Assembly: GCA_022414725.1 (NCBI GenBank)
Contig: CM039465.1
Span: 1,026,093-1,090,092 of the forward strand
DNA: 64,000 bases
Origin: Microglena sp. YARC
Lineage: Eukaryota > Chlorophyta > Chlorophyceae > Chlamydomonadales > Chlamydomonadaceae
Direction of reading: 5' to 3'
Every line of letters starts with the position of its first letter. Position 1 is the first letter of the stretch. The translations under genes and the position numbers were made by a program. Of the stretch, positions 37,801 through 52,800 are shown piece after piece. The notes beneath the pieces were generated by a model. It did not search any database, was not told the DNA's origin, and was given only the letters and a program-made list of their open reading frames with translations.

Positions 37801-40800
37801 CACGGGCCTATCTGGACTATTGTTTCCATACTGGGGGAGGAGCAGCATTGGGGTGGGTGGGTGGGTGTCTGGAGGGACAAGGGAAGGCAAGGGAGGAACA
37901 CGGGCTGGCAGATCCACTTTTGGGTCGAAATTTACCTCTCCGGGCTGTTTTTTTATTCCTGCAGTTGAGCAGCGACAGGGGGGGACAAGGGGAGGGGAAG
38001 GGGCAGACAAGGGGGGGGGGGGGGCAAAGGGGGGAGGGACAAGGCCCGACAAATCCCAATTTTGTGTCCGACAAGTAACCATCCGACTGTTTCTTTTCCT
38101 CCTACCACTCACACACAAACCCTTCCCGGTCCACCGTACCTTAAACACCACTTCGGGTGACTTACACGGGGGTTAAGCCGGACAGACGGACAAATCCACC
38201 CCCATCTCAATCTTGGCTACCCCTGGACTGTAACAACATACATACACACAAACACTTACAACACACACAAGTACTCTCACACACACACCACACTCCCGGG
38301 GCCCTCCGTCACTTAAAGCACCACTCTGGGTGACTTACACGGGGGTTAAGCCTGTGCTGGTAACAGACGGACATATCCACCCATCTCCTAATTGGCTACC
38401 CCTGGACTGTAACAGCATACACACACATACAAACTCTAAACACCACTAAGGGGGTTATCCCTGTGCTGGTATAGACAGACGGACAAATCCACCCCCCTCT
38501 CCTAACTGGCCACCCCTGGACTGTAACAACACACACAACAACTCTCCCCAGCCCTCCGTTCTCCTAACACCACCCTGGGTCACTTACAAGGGGGGTGAGC
38601 CTGAGCTAGTACAGACGGACAAATCCACCCCCATCTCCTAATTGGCTACCCCTGGATTGTAACAACACACACACAAACACTCCCCGGCCCTCTGTACCTT
38701 AAACACCACTCTGGGTCACTTACAAGGCTGTGAAGCCTGAGCTAGTATAAACAGATATATCCACCCCCATCTCCTAATTGGTTACCCCTGGACTGTAACA
38801 ACATACACACACATACAAACTCTCCCCGGCCCTCCATACCTTCAACACCACTCTGGGTGACTTACAAGGCTAACTTTGGCCTAGTCAGACTGCCGGCATC
38901 ATATGGTGACATGATATTCCCTTCTTACAAGGGGGATAAGCCTGAGCTGGTACAGACGGACAAATCCACCCCCATCTCCAACTTGGCTACCCCTGGACTG
39001 TAACAACATACACACACACCTACACACAAACACACATATACAAACACTCCTCGACCCTCCGTTACTTCAATTCCACTCTGGTTCACTTACAAGTGGGTTA
39101 AGCCTGAGCTGGTACAGACGGACAAATCCACCCCCATCTCCGAAGACAACAAGGTCAGAGTCACGAGTTCGAGGCGCAGTCCAGCAGTCCATTGCCAACG
39201 GAGCGTAGTCCAGCTCTTGAATCTGGAGAGAAAAGAGATGCTTAAAAAAAAAAGTAACTATCTGGATAGATAGATAGATATAGAAGACCAAAAGGTCAGA
39301 GTCACGAGATCGTGGCGCAGTCCAGCAGTCCATTGCCAACGGAGCGTAGTCCAGCTCTTGAATCTGGAGAGAAAAGAGAAGATCTTAAACATGCAAGATC
39401 TATCTGATTTAAACATGCAGATCTATCTTAAACATGGCAAGCATCTAGTTAAACATGCAAGATCTATCTTAAAGATGCAAGATCTATCTTAAACATGCAA
39501 GATCTAATTTAAACATGCAAGATCTATCTTAAACATGCAAGATCTATCTTAAACATGCAAGATCTATCTTAAACATGCAAGATCTATCTTAAACATGCAA
39601 GTTCTATGCAGCGTCGCAAGCGACGCTAGCCATTGGCGGAGAGTGTTCGCAACAGAGCGACAAGTGGCAACGGAAGCCAGTTAGTTATGAGATCGTTGGC
39701 TGACGTGTCAGGCTTTTTCCGGTCAGAACGGTCAGACGGACAATGGGTACCCTTGAAGAGGGCTCCATCACCCAACCCACCACCACCATCTTCCACCACC
39801 ACAACTCCTCCACTTCACCTCCACCACCACCACCATCTCCACCACCACAAACCACCACCAACCTCATCTCCACCCAAACCACAACTCATCCTCCACCACT
39901 CAACCCACCTCTCCACCACCCTACCCCACCTCCACCACCTCCACCACTCCACCACCACCACCACCACCACCCTCACCACCACCACCATCCACATTTTCCC
40001 ACTCCACCACCACCACACCACCACCTCCACCACCACCACCTCCACCCCCACCACCACCACTCCACCACCTCCACCACCAACACCACCTCCACCACCACCT
40101 CCACACCACACCTCCACCCAACCACCACCTCCCACCACCTTCCCCTCCACCACCTCCACCCTCCCCCACCACCTACGCACACCTCCCCACCTCACCACCA
40201 CTCCACCACCTCCACACACACACCACCTCCACCACACCTCCACACACACCACCACACCCCACCTTTTTGTAACTCCACCACCACACCACAACACCACAAC
40301 ACACCAACACACCAACAACACCACCTCCGCGACCACCACCACACTCCCCCACCACCACCTCCACACAACCATCCACCTCCACACCACCACCTCCCCACCC
40401 CACCTCCACCACCCACCACCTCACCACCACCCACCTCCACCTCCACCACCTCACCACCAACCACCTCCACCACCCACCACCTCCACCCACCACACCTCCA
40501 CACCCAACACCACCACCACCACCACCAACCACCAACACATCCACCACCACCTCACCTCACCACACCACACCTCACCACCACACTCCACCACACACACCTC
40601 CACCACAATGAGGGGGCGCCCGCCAATAAATAAACAATGAATCTGAGAGGAAGAGCGATGATCTTAAAAAAAAAAGAAAAACTCGCGGAGGAAAGAGTGA
40701 TCTTAAATAAATAAATAAATGAATAAATAAATAAATAAATAAATAATATAAATAATAAAATCAACAAAAAAAAATTTGTTTCAATCAAAATCTTTTTTTC

Positions 40801-43800
40801 AATCAATCAATCAATCAATCATCAATCAAATCATCATCAATAGTATGATTGGTGCACTTCTGTATTGTGGGGCTGACTAGCTGGCTAGCTCTTAATGTAA
40901 TTTGTCAATTTGTATGTATGTAATGTATGTATGTATGTATGTATGTATGTATGTATCTTATGTATGTATGTATGCATGTATGCATGCATGCTACAGTCCA
41001 GGGTAGGCCAAATAGGCTGAAGGGAATGCCAACCGTGAAGGAGGGACATCATATGAGTATATAAGACACAACATGTAATAACGCACATAATAAGTTGCGC
41101 CAGCATATACAGTTAACATAAGTATGAGTATACATAACATAAGTATGAGGTATACATAACATAAGTATGAGTATACATGAACATAAGTATGCGCATATAC
41201 ATAACATAGTATGATATACATAACATAAGTTTAGTGATATACATTACATAAGTATGCTATACATAACATAAGTAATGCGGTATACAAACTAAGTATGAGT
41301 ATACATAACATAAGTATGAGTATACATAACATAAGTATGAGTATACATAACATAAGTATGAGTATACATAACATAAGTATGAGTATACATAACATAAGTA
41401 TGAGTATACATAACATAAGTATGATATACATATAACATAAGTATGCGCATAATACATACACTAATCGTATGAGTACATAACGAGTATTACATAAGTATGA
41501 GTATACATAACATAGTATGCGTACTACATAAATAAGTATGCGAATTACAAAATAAGTATGAGTATACATAACAGTAAGTATGAGTATACATAACATAAGT
41601 ATGAGATTAATAACATAAGTCTAGAAGTATACATTAACAAAGTATGAGTATACATAAACATAAGTATAGTATACATATACATAAGTATGAGTATACATAA
41701 CCAGTATGTGTGTATGTGAATAAGACAGGGGTAGGCCAAATAGGTAAAGGGGTGCCCAAAACCTTGACAGGAAGGCTAAAAAGCAAAAGGAATTGGTGAA
41801 TGAACCGCAAAAACCGTTTTACTGATTGGGGAGCCCTGAGTTTACCCAGAGTACAACGAGACCTGGCCACAAAATACATACGTGTTCCTGTCGTAGATCT
41901 TCAAGTAATTTTGTTCATTATGTTTGGGTTGGAGCATTTCTGACTGTTGAAAGTGGACCTAGTGGTGTCGCCTGGAGTGGCAGAATGACAACACGTCACA
42001 AAAACAAACAAGTAACCAACGGACACTGGCACAAAGGTCGATATGTTTCATGTCGTATCTTCAATGTAACGTCCAATATGTTGGACATGTCATACGTGAG
42101 CATTTACTGACTAGTTGAAGTGACCTAGGTGTCGCCATGCCAGATAGGCGGAATGACAACACGTTCACAAAACACAAACCAGTAACAACGGACCTGGCCA
42201 CAAAGGTCATATGTGGTTCATGTCGTAAACTTCATGCCTACGTGCAATATGTTTTTTGGGTGAGCTTTCTGCTAGTTTGAAGTGGACCGAGTGTCGCCAT
42301 CCAGTGGCGGAATGACAACACGTTTCAAAAACACAAAACGCAAAGTAACAAGACCTGGCCACAAAGGATCATATGTGTTCATGTCGTAAATCTTCATGTA
42401 ACGTAGCCAATATGTTTTGGGTGGCATTTCTGACTAAGTTGAAGTGGCCTATACGGTGTCGCCATGCTAGTGGCCGGATGACAACACTCAACATAACACA
42501 AAAACAGTAACAAACGCGACCTGCGCCACAATAAGGCTCATATGTTTCATTGTCGTAAATCTTCCAGTTTTTAACGTGCCAATATTGTTTTGGCTTGTGA
42601 GGCATTTCCTGACTAGTTTGTAAGTGGACCCAGGTCGTCGCCATGCAGGGCGGAATGACAACACGTTCACAAAACACAAAACCTAATTAAGTGAAACACA
42701 GGACCTGCCCACAAAAGGTCATATGATGTTAATCTGGTCGTACTTCAGTAACTGACCAATAAGGTTTGGGAACTTTTACTGTGAAGTGGTCCTGTTCCCA
42801 TGCACTTGCCCCTCTTTGAAATGACAACACTCACAACAATAACACCGACTGCCCAATGGTCATATTGTTATATCATTACCTTATACCTGCCAATATTTTT
42901 GGTCATTTATATTGGAGGTGACCTAGTTCCATGCATGGCCTCGAATGAACGTCCAAAAACACCAAACGTACACGCCTGCACAACGTCCATAGGTGTTCAT
43001 NNNNNNNNNNNNNNNNNNNNNNNNNNNNNNNNNNNNNNNNNNNNNNNNNNNNNNNNNNNNNNNNNNNNNNNNNNNNNNNNNNNNNNNNNNNNNNNNNNNN
43101 NNNNNNNNNNNNNNNNNNNNNNNNNNNNNNNNNNNNNNNNNNNNNNNNNNNNNNNNNNNNNNNNNNNNNNNNNNNNNNNNNNNNNNNNNNNNNNNNNNNN
43201 NNNNNNNNNNNNNNNNNNNNNNNNNNNNNNNNNNNNNNNNNNNNNNNNNNNNNNNNNNNNNNNNNNNNNNNNNNNNNNNNNNNNNNNNNNNNNNNNNNNN
43301 NNNNNNNNNNNNNNNNNNNNNNNNNNNNNNNNNNNNNNNNNNNNNNNNNNNNNNNNNNNNNNNNNNNNNNNNNNNNNNNNNNNNNNNNNNNNNNNNNNNN
43401 NNNNNNNNNNNNNNNNNNNNNNNNNNNNNNNNNNNNNNNNNNNNNNNNNNNNNNNNNNNNNNNNNNNNNNNNNNNNNNNNNNNNNNNNNNNNNNNNNNNN
43501 NNNNNNNNNNNNNNNNNNNNNNNNNNNNNNNNNNNNNNNNNNNNNNNNNNNNNNNNNNNNNNNNNNNNNNNNNNNNNNNNNNNNNNNNNNNNNNNNNNNN
43601 NNNNNNNNNNNNNNNNNNNNNNNNNNNNNNNNNNNNNNNNNNNNNNNNNNNNNNNNNNNNNNNNNNNNNNNNNNNNNNNNNNNNNNNNNNNNNNNNNNNN
43701 NNNNNNNNNNNNNNNNNNNNNNNNNNNNNNNNNNNNNNNNNNNNNNNNNNNNNNNNNNNNNNNNNNNNNNNNNNNNNNNNNNNNNNNNNNNNNNNNNNNN

Positions 43801-46800
43801 NNNNNNNNNNNNNNNNNNNNNNNNNNNNNNNNNNNNNNNNNNNNNNNNNNNNNNNNNNNNNNNNNNNNNNNNNNNNNNNNNNNNNNNNNNNNNNNNNNNN
43901 NNNNNNNNNNNNNNNNNNNNNNNNNNNNNNNNNNNNNNNNNNNNNNNNNNNNNNNNNNNNNNNNNNNNNNNNNNNNNNNNNNNNNNNNNNNNNNNNNNNN
44001 CAACGGCCTGGATCCATCGCATAAAGAGGTGGTTATCAGTACTTAGCTCGACTGTGTTAGCGGGCCAAGATATACACTTGTGAGATGCGGCTGAGCATTC
44101 TGGACTGCTTTAAGCTGCGCAACCCTAGGGTGTCACGCCTTGCAAGGTGGCGGAATGACAACACGTCACAATAAACACAAAACAGATAACAACGGACCTG
44201 GCCACAAAGGTCCATATGTGTTCATGTCGTAAATCTTCATGTAAACGTGCAATATGTTTTGGGTGGAGCATTTTTTGACTAGTTGAAGTGACCTAGGTGT
44301 CGGCCATGCAGTGGCGGAATGACAAACACGTCCAGCAAAAACACAAAACAGTAACAACGGACCTGGCCAAAAGGTCATATGTGTTTTCATGTCCGTAAAT
44401 CTTTCATGTAACGGTGCCAATACTGTTTTTGGGTGAGCATTTCTGACTAGTTGAAGTGGACCTAGGTGTCCGCCATGCAAGTGGCGGAAAATGACAACAC
44501 GTCACAAAACACAAAACAGTACAACGGACCTGGCACAAAGTGTCATATGTGTTTCATGTCGTAAATCTTCATAGTAACGTGCAATAATGTTTTGGGTGAG
44601 CATTTTTTGACTAGTTGAAGTGGACCTAGGTGTCGCATGCCAGTGCGGAATGACAACAAGTCACAAAACAAACAGTAACAACGGTACCTGGCCACAAATG
44701 GTCATATGTAGTTCATGTCGTAAATCTTCATGTAACGTGCCAATATGTTTTTTGGGTAGAGCATTTCTGACTAGTTTGAAGTGGACCTAGGTTGTCGCCA
44801 TGCCAGTGGGCGGAATGACAACACGTCACAAAACACAAAAACAAGTAACACGGACCTGCCACAAAGGTCATATGTTCATGTCGTAAATCTTCATGTAACG
44901 TGCCAATATGTATTAGAGGTGAGCATCTTTCTGACTAGTTGAAGTGGACTAGGTGTCGCCATGCAGTGGCGGTGACAACACGTCACAAAACACAAACAGT
45001 AAACAACCACCCTGGCCACAAAGGTCAATAATGTGTTTCATGTGTAATCTTCATGTAACGGCCAAATGTTTTGGGTGGAGCATTTCTGACTAGTTGAAGT
45101 GGACTAGGTGTCGCCAATCATGGGCGGAATGAAAACACGTCACAAAAAACAAAACAGTCAAACGGACCGGCCAACAAAGGTCATAATGTGTTCATGGTAA
45201 AATCTTCTGTAACGTGCAAATGTTTTGGGTGAGCATTTCTATGTGAAATTGGACAAGGGTGCCATCGTGGCGGAAATGACAACACTCACAAAACACCAAA
45301 GGACAGTAACAACGGACCCTGGCCACAAAAGGGGTAATATGTGTTTCTGTTCGGTAAATTTCAAGTAACGTGCCAATATGTTTTGGTGAGCATTTCTGAC
45401 TAGTTGAAGTGGACCAAAGTGTCGCCATATGGCGGTGAACAACACGTCACAAAACACAAAACAGTAACAACGGACCTGGCCACAAGGTCAATATGTGTTC
45501 ATGTCGTAAATCTTCATGTAACGCTGCCAATATGATTTGGGTGAGCATTTTTCCCTGACTAGTTGAAGTGGACCTAGGTGTCGCCATGCAGTGGCGGAAT
45601 GAAACACGTCACAAAAACACAAAACAGTAACAACGGACCTGGCCACACAAAGGTCTATGTGTCTCATGGTCGTAAATCCTTCATGTAACGTGGCCAATAT
45701 GATTTTGAGGTGAGCATTTCTGACTAGTTGAAGTAGAACCTGGTTGTCGCATGCAGTGGGGAATGACCGTCACAAAACAAAAACAGGTACCAAATGGGAC
45801 CTGGCAAAAGGTTCATATGTGTTCATCGTGTAATCTTCATAACGGCAATATGTTTTGGGTGAGCATTTTGAGCTAGTTGTGAAGTGGACTAGGTGTCGCC
45901 ACAGTGGCGGAATGACACAGGTCACAAAACACAAAACAGTAAAACGGACGGCACAGGTCATTATGTGTCATGTCGTAAATCTTCATGTAACGTGCCAATA
46001 TGTTTTGGGTGAGCATTTCCTGACTAGTTGAGTGGACCTAGGTGGTCACATGCAGTGGCGGAATGAAGAACACAAAATACAGTAACAACGGACCTGGCCA
46101 CAAAGGTCATATGTGTTCATGTCGTAAATCTTCATGTAACGTGCCAATCATGATTTTGGGGTGAGCAATTTTCTGACTAGTAAGCATGCTCTCTAAACAT
46201 GTTGAAGTGGACCTACTGGTGTCGCCATGCAGTGGCGGAATGACAACACGTCACAAAACACAAAACAAACAGTAACAACGGACATGCTGCCACAAAGGTC
46301 ATATGTGTTTTCATGTCGTAAATCTTCATGTAACGTGCACCCGAATATGTTTTGGGTGAGCATTTCTGACTAGTTGAAGTGGACCTAGGTGTCGCCATGC
46401 AGTGGCGGAATGACAACACGTCACAAAAACAAAACAGTACCCAACGGACCTAAGGCTCACAAAGGTCATATGTGTTCATGTCGTAAATCTTCATGTAACT
46501 GCCCAATATGTTTTGGTGAGCATTCTGACTGTTGAAGTGGACCTAGGTGTCCGCCATGCAGTGGCGCGATTTGGGTGAGCAAATTTTGACTACAGTGGTA
46601 ACTAACGGTGGTCAAAGGTGCATAATGTGTTCCGTCGTAAAACAACACGCACTTTCTCACAAAAGCACAAAACCCAGTTAACAACAGACCCTTGGACACA
46701 AGGCCTAATATACGTGTTATTGTCGTTAAATCTTTCAATTGTCACGTGGCCAAATAATGTATATTGGCAGTAGAAGCATTTCTGCTAGTTGAGTGGACCT

Positions 46801-49800
46801 ACGGCGTCGCCATGAGTGGCGGAATGACAAACACGTCACAAAACACAAAACAGTAACAACGGACTGAGGACTCACAAAGTCATATTGTGTTCAATGTCGT
46901 TAAATCTTCCATGTAACGTGCAATATGTTTTGGGGTGAGCATTATTTTGACTAGTGTGAAAATGGACCTAGGTGGCGCCATGCAGTGGCGGAATGACAAC
47001 ACGTCAACAAAACACAAAACAGTAACAACGGACCTGGCCAACAAGGTATTATGTGTTCATGTCGTAAATCTTCATGTAACGTGCCAATATGTTGGGTTGA
47101 GCATTTACTATCCTAGTTGAAGTGGACCTAGGTGTCGCCATGCAGTAGGCGGAATGACAACACGTCACACAAAACACAAAAACAGTAACAACGGACCTGG
47201 CCACAAAGTCATATGTGTTCATGTCGTAAATCTTCATGTTAACGTTGCCATTATGTTTTTGGGAGTGAGCATTTCTGACTAGTTGAAGTGGACCTAGTGT
47301 CGCCATGCAGTGGCGGAATGAACAACATCGTCACAAAACACAAAACAGTAACAACGGACCCTGGCACAAAGGTCATATGTGTTTCATGTCGTAAATCTTC
47401 ATGTAACGTGCCAATATGTTTTGGGTGAGCATTTCTGACTAGGTTGAAGTGGACTAGGTGTGCCATGCAGTGGCGGCAATGACAACACGTCACAAAACAC
47501 AAAACAGTAAACAACGGACCTGGCCACAAAGGTCATATTGTTCATGTCGTAAATCTTCATGTAACGTGCCAAATATGTTTTGGGTGAGCATGTTTCTGGA
47601 AAATAGTTTGAGAGTGGACCTAGGTGTCGCCATGCAGTGGCGGAATGACAAACACGTCACAAAACACAAAACAGTAACAACGGACCTGGCACAAAGGTCA
47701 ATATGTGTTCATGTCGTAAATCTTCATGTAACGTGCGCCAATATGTTTTGGGTGAGCATTTCTGACTAGTTGCACCGAGTGGACCTAGGTGTCGCATGCA
47801 GTGGCGGAATGACAACACAGTACAAACACAAAACAGTAAAACGGACCTGGCCACAAAGGTCATATGTGGTTCATGTCGTAAATCTTCATGTAACGTGCCA
47901 ATATATGTTTTGACAGTGGCATTTCTGATAGTATGAAGTGGACCTAGGTGTCGCCATGGGCAGTGAGCGGAATGACAAACACGTCACAAAAAAACAAAAA
48001 AAAAGTAACAACGGACCTGGCCACAAAGGTCATGTGGTTCATGTCGTAAATCTTCATGTAAAGTGCCAATATGTTTGGTGAATTTTGGACTAGTTGAAGT
48101 GGACCTAGGTGTCGCATCATGTTTGACAACACGTCAAAACCAATAACACGGGATGCACACAAGGTCTTACTTGTTCAATGTTCGTAAATCTTCATGTACT
48201 GCCAATATGTTTTGGGTGAGCAATTTCTGACTAGTTTGAAGTGGACCTAGGTGTCGCCATGCAGTGGCGGAATGACAACACGTCACAAAACACAAAACAG
48301 AGAAAACACGGACCTGGCCACAAAGGTCTACATGTGTTCATGTCGTAAATCTTCATACGTCGCAATGCCAAATGTTTGTTGGGTGAGGCATTTCTGGTGA
48401 AGACACAATAGGTGTTATGCAGTGGCGGAATGACAACACGTCACAAACACAAAACAAGTAACTAGTTCTGGCACAAAGGTCATAAGTGGCATGCAGTAAA
48501 TACCCCGAAAACAAAGATAACAAACGGAACTGGCCACAAAGGTCATATGTGTTCATGTCGTAAATCTTCATGTAACGTCGCATTTCTGACTAGTTGAAAG
48601 TGGATCCTAGGTGTCGCCATGCAGTCGCGGAAATGACAACACGTCACAAAACACACAAAAATAACAACGGACCTGGCCACAAAGGTCATATGTGTTCATC
48701 GTCGTAAATCTATTCATGTAAGTGCCATGCATGTCTCTGTTTTGGTGAGCAATTTCTGACTAGTGAAGTGACTAGGCTGTCCGATCAGTGGCGAAATCGC
48801 ACCAGCTCGGCAGAACATGACACACCAACGTTGCACAAAGCAACAAAACAGTAACAACGGCCTGGCCACAAAGGTCATTGTGTTCATGCACGTCGTAGAA
48901 AATCTTCATGTAAACGTAGTGGCCCAATTATATGTTTGGGCACTGAGCATTTCTGACTAGTTGAAAGTGACCTACACCCAGGTGTCGCCATCAGTTGGCG
49001 GAATGACAGACACGTCACAAAACAACAAAACCAAAGTAACAGACATAGGCCACAAGGCTATGTGTTCATGGTAAATCTTCACCAAATTAACGTTGCCCCA
49101 AAATGGTTGGGTAGCACATTATTGAACAGTTAAAGCGCCGACATAGACCCCTGTGTCCGCCAAAACAGTGGCGGAAAAACAGTCAGCAAACAACAAACAG
49201 TAAACGGACCTGGCCAAACAAAAAGAAGTTACATAAATGTGTTCTGGTAAAAACTCATCCTTCACCACGTCACCCAAGCCAGTAACGTGCCATACTGTGC
49301 CTTGAGGTGCATTTTCTATTGAAGTGGATAGGTCGTTTCGCAACAATGCAGTGCGGAAAATGCAACCCAACTCACGATACAAAAAAACACACAACAGAAA
49401 ACAGTACAACAACTTGCCACCAAAAGGTACATATGTTTAACATGGGATCGTAATCTTCATGTAACGAGCTCCCAAATATGTTTTGGGGGCATTTCTGACT
49501 AGTTGAAGTGGACCTAGGTGTCGCCATGCCAGTAGGCGGAAAAATGACAACAACTCACAACACAAAACAGTATACAACGGACCTGGCCACAAAGGTCATA
49601 TGTGTTCATGTCGCGTAAATCTTCATGTAAAAACGTGCCCAATATGTTTTGGGTGAAGCATTTCTGACTAGTTGAAGTGGACCATAGGATGTCGCCATGC
49701 AGATGGCGGACCAATGAAAAACAACACGTCAGCAAAACACAAAACAGTAACAACGGACCTGGCCACAAAGGTCATATGTGTTCATGTCGTAAATCCTTCC

Positions 49801-52800
49801 CACATGTTAACGTCAATGCCATATCAATATGTTTTTGGGTGAGCATTTCGACTAGTTGAACTAGTGACTAGTTGACCTAAAACCATGTGGACCCTAGGTG
49901 TCGCCATGCAGTGGCGGAATGACAAACGTCACAAAACACAAAAAAAAAAACACCCAGCAACAACGGACCCATCGGCACAACAAGGTCATATGTGTTAAGT
50001 TAATCTCATGATACGTCCCAATATGTTTATGAGCAAACATGAGCTTACTCGAAGTATAGGACCTAAAGGTGTCGACCTGGCGCAGAAATGACAACACGTC
50101 ACAACAGAAACACAACAGTAAACGGACATACTGTGTTCATGTCGTAAATCTTCAACATGTAAGCGTGCCAATATGTTTGAGGTGGCCATTTCGACTAGTT
50201 GAAGTTGGTTAGGTGTCCGTCATGCAGTGGCGAAATGACAACACTCACAAAAAAAATCATAACAACACAACAGTCAGACAAACAAACAACGTGAACACCA
50301 CAAAGGTCATATGTGTTCAGGTCGTAAATCTTCATGTAACATGCCAATATGTGTTTTGGGTGAGCATTTTCTGACTAGTTGAAGTGGACCTAGTGTTTTA
50401 GCCTATGCAATGCAGTGGCGAAATGACAACACGTCACAAAACACAAAACAGTAACAACGGACCTGTGCCACATATGTTAAAGGTCATATGTGTTCATGTC
50501 GTATGCATCTTCATGTAACGTGCAATATGTTTTGGGTGAGCATTTCTGACTAGTTGAAGTGGACCTAGGTGTCGCCATGCAGTGGCGGAATGACAACACG
50601 TCACAAAACACAAACAGTAACAAACGGAACCTGGCACAAAGGTCATATGTGTTCATGTCGTAAATCTTCATGTAACGTGCCAATATGTTTTGGGTGAGCA
50701 TTTCTGACTAGTTGAAGTGGACCTAGGTGTCGCCATGCAGTGGCGGAATGACAACACGTCACAAAATGGTGTTCACGAAACAAACACAGTAACAACGGAC
50801 CTGGCCACAAAAGGTCTGGAATATGTGTTCATGTCGTAAATCTTCATGTAACGTGCCAATATGTTTTGGGTGAGCATTTCTGACTAGTTGAAGTGGACCT
50901 AGTGTCGCCATGCAGTGGCGGAATGACAAACACGTCACAAAACACAAAACAGTAACAACGGACCTGGCCACAAAGGTCATATGTGTTCATGTCGTAAATC
51001 TTCATGTAACGTGCAATCATGTTTTGGGTGAGCATTTCTGACATTTCTGCCAAGACAGGAGCGGGTTGTCGCCATGCAGTGGCGGAATGACAACACGTCA
51101 CAAAACACAAAACAGTAACAACGGACCTGGCCACAAAGGTCATATGTGTTCATGTCGTAAATCTTCATGTAACGTGCCAATATGTTTTGGTGAGCATTTC
51201 TGACTAGTTGAAGTGGACCTAGGTGTCGCCATGCAGTGGCGGAATGACAACACGTCACAAAACACAAAACAGTAACAACGGACCTGGCCACAAAGGTCAT
51301 ATGTGTTCATGTCGTAAATCTTCATGTAACGTGCCAATATGTTTTGGGTGAGCATTTCTGACTATTGAAGTGGACTAGCCATGGTGTGACAAACGTACAG
51401 CAACGGACCTGGCACAAAGCATATGTTCATGTCGTAAATCTTCAGGCGGTGAGCATCACAAGTGGACCTACATGCACGTACAACAAAACACAAAACAGTA
51501 ACAACGGACCTGGCCACAAAGGTCATATGTGTTCATGTCGTAAATCTTCATGTAACGTGCCAATATGTTTTGGGTGAGCATTTCTGACTAGTTGAAGTGG
51601 ACCTAGGTGTCGCCATGCAGTGGCGGAATGACAACACGTCACAAAACACAAAACAGTAACAACGGACCTGGCCACAAAGGTCAATGTGTTCATGTCGTAA
51701 ATCTTCATGTAACGTGCCAATATGTTTTGGGTGAGCATTTTGACTGTTGAAGTGGACCTAAGTGTGCCATGCAGTGGCGGTGACAACACGTCACAAAACA
51801 CAAAACCATATCAGGTGTGGCATGAGAAGACTAGGTGTCCCATCAGTGGCAAATGACAACACGTCACAAAACACAAAACAGTAACAACGGACCTGGCCAC
51901 AAAGGTCATATTGTTTCATGTCGTAAATCTTCATGTAACGTGCCAATATGTTTTGGGTGAGCATTTCTGACTAGTTGAAGTGGACCTAGGTGTCGCCATG
52001 CAGTGGCGGAATGACAACACGTCACAAAACACAAAACAGTAACAACGGACCTGGCCACATAGTTCATACAAGTATTCATTTCGAAGATCTTCATGAAATG
52101 TGTCATTATGGTTTGAGAGGGCATTTCTGACTAGTTTAACTGGACCCAAGCGTCGCCATACAGTAAAGGAATGGCGACGCATCACACACACAAAAAACAG
52201 TAAAAACTGACCTGGTCGGCAAAGCTCATACAAGCTCATGTCATATATTTCCACAAAGCTCATGCGTGTCGTAGATCTTCATGCAACGACTGAAGCTAGC
52301 CATGGCGAGCTTTTAACATAAGTACGATTATACATAATTATACGTGACCAGAAGTACAACTGACCTGGCCACAAAGCTTGTGCGTGTTCATGTTGCAGAT
52401 CTTCATGGAACGGCTGAAGCTGGCCACAGCGAGCTTTTAACATAAGCATGATTATACATAATTATACGTGACCAGAAGTACAACTGACCTGGCCACAAAG
52501 CTCGTGCGTGTTCATGTCGTATATTTCCATGCAGCGGCTGAAGCTAGCTTATAACATCAGTATTATTATACGGATTATGGCCATGACCTGGCCACAGCGA
52601 GCTTATAACATCAGTATTATTATGCGGATTTACATGCAACCAGAAGATAAAAATACTTATAATTAAATACTCTGCGCTTAAATACTTATTGACCAGAAGA
52701 TAAATCTACTTATATGAAGTTATACGTAACCAGAAGAAAATATACACGTACATGGAATTATACGTGCCCAGAAGATAAATCTACTTATATGAAGTTATAC

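Noticed and set aside
39633..40640. 335-codon His/Thr/Pro-rich frame
   Set aside because: It is a translation of the CCA/CCT array and starts inside a dispersed element.
42800..44083. Frames of 340-430 codons across the N gap
   Set aside because: They consist almost entirely of undetermined bases.
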